9,222 bases of DNA, from the NCBI GenBank assembly GCA_002499705.1, contig DAMU01000073.1:11645-20866 (forward strand), written 5' to 3'. This DNA comes from Euryarchaeota archaeon UBA91 (GTDB lineage Archaea; Thermoplasmatota; Poseidoniia; Poseidoniales; Poseidoniaceae). Positions 5,600-9,222 of this stretch are shown here, piece by piece. The notes beneath the pieces are model-generated. The model saw only the letters and a list, made by a program, of their open reading frames with translations, was not told the DNA's origin and ran no database searches. Within the stretch, counting starts at the first letter, position 1. The number at the start of each line of letters is the position of its first letter. The translations under genes were made by a program, and so were the position numbers.

Positions 5600-6366
5600 T
5601 GACAGACGAAGAAATCATACAAATGGCACCAGGGCTTATGCAAGCTCTTGCACCTGAAGAAGTTGAAGAAAATCCAAGTGGCCGTCCACGTCGACGTAAG
5701 CAAGACGATCCAATGTCTGGTCTACGTAAGTGGGTCCCTAAGACTCGATTGGGTCAAATGGTTATGGCTGGAAAAGTCTTGACCTATGAGCAAGCATTGG
5801 CAACAGGACTTCCAATTCGTGAAGTTGAGATTATTGATGCATTGATTCCTAACCTTGAAGACGATGTTATCAAGGTCAACATGGTCCAAAGAATGACTGA
5901 CAGTGGCCGTCGTGTTCGCTTTAATGTCATGGCTTGTGTTGGAAACCGAGATGGCTATGTAGGACTTGGAATGGCTAAAGCAAAGGAAGTCGCTGCTGCT
6001 ATTCGCAAGGCGATTATCGCCGCTAAACTCAACCTTATTGCAGTTCAACGTGGAAACGGTTCTTGGGAATCTTCCGCTGGACCTGGAACTTCGGTTCCAT
6101 TCAAGACCCACGGTCGTGCTGCGTCTACTCGAGTTACATTGATGCCTGCAGCAAAGGGCAAGGGACTTGTTATCGGAGAAACCGGTAAGCGTGTTCTTGA
6201 TCTTGCGGGCGTTTCGGACGTTCTTTCTCGAACTAAAGGCCAAACACGAACCACCATCAATTACGCTGGTGCTACTTTCAACGCTCTTCAAAACATGAAC
6301 ACTACCCGTGTTTCACAAGAAGTGAAAGAGCGACTGTTTATTCACAAAGGGAGGCTACTTGAATGA
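5599..6366 (+). CDS. rps5: Small-subunit ribosomal protein uS5 with N-terminal extension
   Basis: This 255-residue uS5 helps shape the mRNA entry site and decoding fidelity. The conserved body begins at KWVPKTRLGQMV (44-55), includes VNMVQRMTDSGRRVRFNVMACVGNRDGYVGLGMAKAKEV (93-131; dsRBD-like S5 domain), and then RVTLMPAAKGKGLVIG (178-193), TKGQTRTTINYAGATFNAL (212-230). The family is nearer 210-220 residues; the extra length is a 43-residue lead with acidic and then basic character (EEVEENPSG, RPRRRKQDD) plus a longer C-terminus. ATG 5599 is chosen because it overlaps the uL18 stop (TGATG) with GAGGGGG (5585-5591) ahead; Met 38 would be the main alternative but has no SD. The GSWE loop (154-157) is followed by SSAGPGTSVPF rather than the Cys-containing stretch common in archaea. 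Confidence 0.95.
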   Translation: MTDEEIIQMAPGLMQALAPEEVEENPSGRPRRRKQDDPMSGLRKWVPKTRLGQMVMAGKVLTYEQALATGLPIREVEIIDALIPNLEDDVIKVNMVQRMTDSGRRVRFNVMACVGNRDGYVGLGMAKAKEVAAAIRKAIIAAKLNLIAVQRGNGSWESSAGPGTSVPFKTHGRAASTRVTLMPAAKGKGLVIGETGKRVLDLAGVSDVLSRTKGQTRTTINYAGATFNALQNMNTTRVSQEVKERLFIHKGRLLE

Positions 6367-6833
6367 GTTGGATTGTCGTACGTGCTCGAAGTAACGTCGG
6401 TGTTGAACGCCGTATCAAAGATACGATGACACACATGAACTTGACCAAAGTGAACCACGCTGTCATCATTCCTGAGAATGACCAGTACCGTGGAATGCTT
6501 CAGAAGGCGAAGGACTACATTACTTGGGGAGAAGCAACTCCTGAACTTGTTGAAATGATGCTCTCTGGCCGTGGCCGCATGGTTGGTGACGCTCCATTGA
6601 CCGATGCACTTGTTGCAGAACATACCGATTACAAAGATATCAGTGCTTTTGCAAAGGCAATCGCTGCTGATGAAACAACAGTCAAAGCAATTCCTGACTT
6701 GAAGCGAGTGTTCCGACTTCACCCACCTCGAGGCCCTAAGGGCTGGGGTGGAATTAAGCGTTCATTTGTTGTCGGAGGAGCACTAGGCTCCCGAGGAGAT
6801 GAAATTGGTGCGCTTGTAGAGCGTATGATTTGA
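6363..6833 (+). CDS. rpl30: Large-subunit ribosomal protein uL30
   Basis: This 156-residue long archaeal/eukaryotic form of uL30 (bacterial forms are about 60) is a large-subunit protein. It starts with the typical strand WIVVRARSNVGVERRIKDTM (3-22), then LTKVNHAVIIPENDQYRGMLQKAKDYITWGE (27-57), and ends with VFRLHPPRGPKGWGGIKRSF (116-135) and the LGSRGDEIGALVERMI tail. The length is as expected. ATG 6363 overlaps the uS5 stop in ATGA, with GGGAGG (6349-6354) 8 nt upstream written into the last uS5 codons. The stop joins TGAGGTGA, the SD of uL15. Confidence 0.96.
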   Translation: MSWIVVRARSNVGVERRIKDTMTHMNLTKVNHAVIIPENDQYRGMLQKAKDYITWGEATPELVEMMLSGRGRMVGDAPLTDALVAEHTDYKDISAFAKAIAADETTVKAIPDLKRVFRLHPPRGPKGWGGIKRSFVVGGALGSRGDEIGALVERMI

Positions 6834-6838
6834 GGTGA
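6831..6838 (+). promoter_or_regulatory. Merged stop/Shine-Dalgarno TGAGGTGA (uL30 to uL15)
   Basis: This is the third copy of the stop-plus-SD octamer. The uL30 TGA opens it; GAGGTGA ends 2 nt before ATG 6841 and 5 nt before ATG 6844. The spacing seen elsewhere in this operon favours 6844. Confidence 0.8.
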
Positions 6839-6843
6839 TTATG

Positions 6844-7260
6844 ATGGGTACAAAAGCAAACAAACATCGTGGACGAAACCGATACCATGGACGCGGCAAG
6901 AAAGCTGGCCGTGGTGCCGGTAAGCGTGGAGGTCGTGGTAATGCTGGAATTAACAAGCATCGTGTCATGACTCGAATTAAGTATATGCCAAATCACTGGG
7001 GTATGCATGGATTCAACCGACACCCAACACTTCGTACTGTTTACGTCACTGTCAACGTCAGCCAACTTGAAGAAATGGCCAAAGGCAGCGACACAATCAA
7101 CTTGACCGAAATGGGAATTGACAAAATTCTTGGTAGCGGCCGAATCAACACAGCACTCAAAGTGATTGTTGAAGAAGCAAGTGCCAGAGCAGTTGAAAAG
7201 ATTGAAGCCGCAGGTGGAAGCATCGAAGGCGGCGACGATGATACATGGGAAGAAGAGTGA
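6844..7260 (+). CDS. rpl15: Large-subunit ribosomal protein uL15
   Basis: This 138-residue uL15 is a late-assembling large-subunit protein whose long basic N-terminal arm threads through 23S rRNA. The arm shows KHRGRNRYHGRGKKAGRGAGKRGGRGNAG (7-35), followed by KYMPNHWGMHGF (46-57), TVYVTVNVSQLEEM (65-78) and the C-terminal ILGSGRINTALKVIVEEASARAVEKIEAAGGS (95-126). Tandem ATGs at 6841 and 6844 are both possible. I choose 6844 because it lies 5 nt after GAGGTGA (6832-6838), the 4-5 nt spacing seen at uL14, uL24, uL5, uL6 and uL18; 6841 would leave 2 nt and add one Met. The protein ends in an acidic tail, EGGDDDTWEEE, beyond the usual EAAGG end. Confidence 0.95.
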   Translation: MGTKANKHRGRNRYHGRGKKAGRGAGKRGGRGNAGINKHRVMTRIKYMPNHWGMHGFNRHPTLRTVYVTVNVSQLEEMAKGSDTINLTEMGIDKILGSGRINTALKVIVEEASARAVEKIEAAGGSIEGGDDDTWEEE

Positions 7261-7288
7261 TTCCCAATTACAATAAGGAGGAAGAAGC
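7261..7288 (+). promoter_or_regulatory. uL15-secY spacer with Shine-Dalgarno site
   Basis: These 28 nt are the longest non-coding stretch in the window. They hold AAGGAGGA (7275-7282), 6 nt before the secY ATG. The short A/T-rich part ahead of it is too small and too poor in a recognisable TATA/BRE or T-tract for me to call a promoter or a terminator, so secY is most likely co-transcribed with the ribosomal genes. Confidence 0.6.
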
Positions 7289-7711
7289 ATGAAACATAAG
7301 CCAATGCCATTAGCAGTAGCCCTTTCTGGACTTCTCTATTGGGGACTTCTCGTCTATTGGGTTTCTGATGATTTGCAAGCAGGATTTGATACTGCGAGCG
7401 GTGAAGCAGCAATATTTGGTCTGATCTTCTCTCTGATTTATGTCGGCTATTTGATGGCGTGTCTCATGATTGACATGCCAGAAGGTCTCAAATCAATGCC
7501 TGTCGTTGGACGATACGGTAAGTTGCTTGGCTGGCTTGCAATGCTCGGTCTTGCCGCTTGGTATGTCCGTCCATCTGCATGGGGCGGCTACGATGAAGGT
7601 GTAGGATTCTTCCTTGTCGGTATTTGCCTGCTCGGATTTGGTGCTGCTGCTATTCTCGTTTGTTTCATGTGGAGTGGAGATGACAGCAGTCGTCTCTATG
7701 CTCTTCGTCGC
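7289..7711 (+). other. N-terminal membrane module fused to SecY (about 141 residues, four predicted helices)
   Basis: I do not recognise this segment as a known domain. By eye it holds four hydrophobic stretches long enough to span a membrane: residues 6-25 (LAVALSGLLYWGLLVYWV), 40-61 (IFGLIFSLIYVGYLMACLMI), 76-93 (GKLLGWLAMLGLAAWYV) and 105-128 (VGFFLVGICLLGFGAAAILV). The connecting loops are short, and an acidic SGDDSS turn precedes the start of SecY. An even number of helices would leave the SecY amphipathic N-terminal helix on the same side as the protein start, keeping the channel topology. The codon use matches the first half of secY. It could be an added scaffold or a fused partner of the translocon. 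Confidence 0.8.
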
Positions 7712-9222
7712 TTCGTCGATGTCTATCCAACCATCACCAAGCCTGAGCGACACGTTCGATTCAATGAAAAGATGTGGACGACCACTTTCGTTCTCATCAT
7801 CTACTTTGCAATGACCAACGTCATGCTCTATGGCCTGTCTGGACAAGCACTGGATTTGTTCAGTGGATTCCGTTCGATTATGGCAGGTGCTTCTGGAACC
7901 ATCATGCACTTGGGTATTGGACCGATTGTTACCGGTTCGATTATCATGCAATTGTTTGCAGGTGCTAAAATCATTCGACTTGATTTGAGCAACTCTGAAG
8001 ACAAAGCAATGTATCAGGGTGTTCAGAAACTTTTGGTTCTCATTATGATTCCAATTGAATCGATTCCACAAACATACGGTTTCCTTGACCCTCAAGAATT
8101 CCTTATCGACACCTATGGTCTGGGTTGGGCAAACTTTGTTATTGTAGCTCAACTGTTTGCTGGTTCATATCTGGTTTTCCTACTGGATGAATTGGTCAGC
8201 AAATGGGGTATTGGTTCCGGTATTTCGTTGTTTATTGCAGCAGGTGTTGCCCAATCAACCTTCGTTGGAACTCTTTCTCCACTCCCAGCAACCACTGGCG
8301 TTCCTTACTCACTTCAAAATCCACCATCTGGAACATTACCGATGATTTTCTACATGTTCCGTGAAGCAACCAATGCTGAAATGATTTCGAGCAACGGGTT
8401 TGAACAGATCTTGCTGACGCACGTCAATCCTGTAGCCGCGCTGTTTTCATCGGTCGTGGTGTTCCTCGTGGTTGCGTACGCTGAGTCCAGTAAACTCGAA
8501 TTGCCGTTAACGCACGGAAAGGTTCGTGGCCATCGTGGAAAATACCCTATCCGTTTGGTCTACGCATCGAACATTCCGGTCATTTTGATGGCAGCATTGC
8601 TTGCGAACATCAACATGTTCTCTCTCTTGTTCTGGAGCCATCCAACGCTGTCGCAGACACCGATTCTCGGACGTCAAGGATGGCTGAGTGCTTCACAGTA
8701 TATCGGAACGTACGAGGCTGGTCAGACGACTGCTTCTGGAGGTTTGGCCTGGTATGCGAGTATGGTTAATGGAGTGAACGATTGGTTGCTACCGCTGCTC
8801 AATCAACAAGGTGACGTCTTTGGACACAGTTTAACGCAAATTATGGTCCACGTTATTTTCTATGTCGCTCTTATGACTGTAGGTTCGATGGTCTTCGCGA
8901 AGTTTTGGATTGATACCACAAATATGGGTACGAAAGACGTTGCTAAGCAAATTGAGCGAACGGGTATGCAAATCCCTGGTTTCCGTAAGAATCCAAAGGT
9001 CTTGGAAAAGATTCTCGAGAATTACATTCCTCCGGTCACCTACTTCTCAGGTGCTTTCGTCGGACTTCTCGCCGCTGGTGCGGACTTGCTTGGTACTGTA
9101 GGTAATGCTACGGGAACGGGTCTGTTACTTGCTGTAGGTATCATTTTGAGGACCTATGAGCAAATCCAAAAGGAACAGGCTATGGAAATGCATCCAATGA
9201 TCCGTCAGTTCTTCGGTGCTGC
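7289..9222 (+). CDS. secY: Protein translocase SecY with four-helix N-terminal extension, 3'-truncated
   Basis: SecY forms the protein-conducting channel in the cytoplasmic membrane. The frame is open for 644 codons to the window edge and breaks off in ...MEMHPMIRQFFGA, which is near the usual archaeal C-terminus, so only a few residues are missing. The SecY core starts at about residue 142 (FVDVYPTITKPERHVRF). It includes TM1 (about 163-183), the plug/TM2 signature HLGIGPIVTGSIIMQL (207-222), LLDELVSKWGIGSGISLFIAAG (298-319), the ribosome-contacting basic loop KVRGHRGKYPIRLVYASNIPVI (411-432), and the TM8-TM9 cytosolic loop around 538-590. ATG 7289 follows AAGGAGGA (7275-7282) by 6 nt. No stop, frameshift or SD separates the first 141 residues from the core. 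Codon choice changes noticeably near 8385. Confidence 0.96.
   Translation, partial: MKHKPMPLAVALSGLLYWGLLVYWVSDDLQAGFDTASGEAAIFGLIFSLIYVGYLMACLMIDMPEGLKSMPVVGRYGKLLGWLAMLGLAAWYVRPSAWGGYDEGVGFFLVGICLLGFGAAAILVCFMWSGDDSSRLYALRRFVDVYPTITKPERHVRFNEKMWTTTFVLIIYFAMTNVMLYGLSGQALDLFSGFRSIMAGASGTIMHLGIGPIVTGSIIMQLFAGAKIIRLDLSNSEDKAMYQGVQKLLVLIMIPIESIPQTYGFLDPQEFLIDTYGLGWANFVIVAQLFAGSYLVFLLDELVSKWGIGSGISLFIAAGVAQSTFVGTLSPLPATTGVPYSLQNPPSGTLPMIFYMFREATNAEMISSNGFEQILLTHVNPVAALFSSVVVFLVVAYAESSKLELPLTHGKVRGHRGKYPIRLVYASNIPVILMAALLANINMFSLLFWSHPTLSQTPILGRQGWLSASQYIGTYEAGQTTASGGLAWYASMVNGVNDWLLPLLNQQGDVFGHSLTQIMVHVIFYVALMTVGSMVFAKFWIDTTNMGTKDVAKQIERTGMQIPGFRKNPKVLEKILENYIPPVTYFSGAFVGLLAAGADLLGTVGNATGTGLLLAVGIILRTYEQIQKEQAMEMHPMIRQFFGA

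Noticed and set aside
5722..6291. 189-codon minus-strand frame opposite uS5
   Set aside because: It mirrors the highly conserved uS5 body, and its product has low-complexity Ser/Asn-rich character with no family resemblance.
7261..7288. Possible promoter or terminator before secY
   Set aside because: The 28 nt show only an SD. There is no TATA/BRE pair, hairpin or long T-tract that I can support.
6754..7290. 178-codon minus-strand frame opposite uL30/uL15
   Set aside because: It crosses two conserved genes and the secY SD, and it shows no homology that I recognise.
7680..7814. Internal ATG after GGAGTGGAG as a separate SecY start
   Set aside because: That ATG is in a different frame from SecY and gives only a short frame; no in-frame start with an SD is present near codon 142.
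7493..8152. 219-codon open frame on the minus strand opposite secY
   Set aside because: It is antisense to the conserved SecY core, has no recognisable domain or SD, and is explained by the codon bias of the sense strand.
9141..9160. GAGGAC followed by ATG near the secY end, resembling a start site
   Set aside because: The ATG is out of frame inside the conserved SecY C-terminal helix and opens no gene within the window.

Overview
The window is a single, densely packed, co-directional (+ strand) archaeal ribosomal-protein operon of the spc type. In order it holds eIF1/SUI1 (5'-truncated), rnp1 (RNase P Rpp29), uS17, uL14, uL24, eS4, uL5, uS14, uS8, uL6, eL32, eL19, uL18, uS5, uL30, uL15 and secY (3'-truncated). 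The presence of SUI1, Rnp1, eS4, eL32 and eL19, together with strong GGAGGTGA-type Shine-Dalgarno (SD) sites, shows a euryarchaeal-type genome. From the moderate base composition, a SAP-like domain on eL32 and a long N-terminal membrane extension on SecY, I infer a marine planktonic lineage of the Marine Group II (Poseidoniales)/Thermoplasmatota kind. That placement is an inference, not a database result.

Layout. Positions 2-509 hold two small RNA-related genes, the translation initiation factor aIF1 and the RNase P protein. Positions 514-7260 hold fourteen ribosomal-protein genes, with gaps of 13 nt or less or with 1-4 nt stop/start overlaps (TAATG, TGATG, ATGA). After a 28-nt spacer, secY runs from 7289 off the right edge and lacks only its last few codons. 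No stretch longer than 28 nt is non-coding. I see no tRNA, rRNA, terminator, mobile element, CRISPR array or clear internal promoter.

The genes work together in making and exporting proteins. The products supply small- and large-subunit ribosomal proteins, a start-codon selection factor, a tRNA 5'-processing subunit, and the membrane channel that receives nascent chains at the ribosome exit tunnel. Co-transcription and translational coupling are strongly suggested by overlaps and by SD motifs written into the last codons of the preceding genes.

The less ordinary points are: (1) a ~140-residue, four-helix membrane module fused in frame to the N-terminus of SecY; (2) a SAP-like domain plus an Asp/Trp-rich acidic linker at the N-terminus of eL32; (3) AGG arginine codons in the genes from SUI1 to uL15 that occur only where they form the next gene's SD; (4) an abrupt change in synonymous codon choice inside secY near 8385; and (5) an enlarged KOW loop in uL24.
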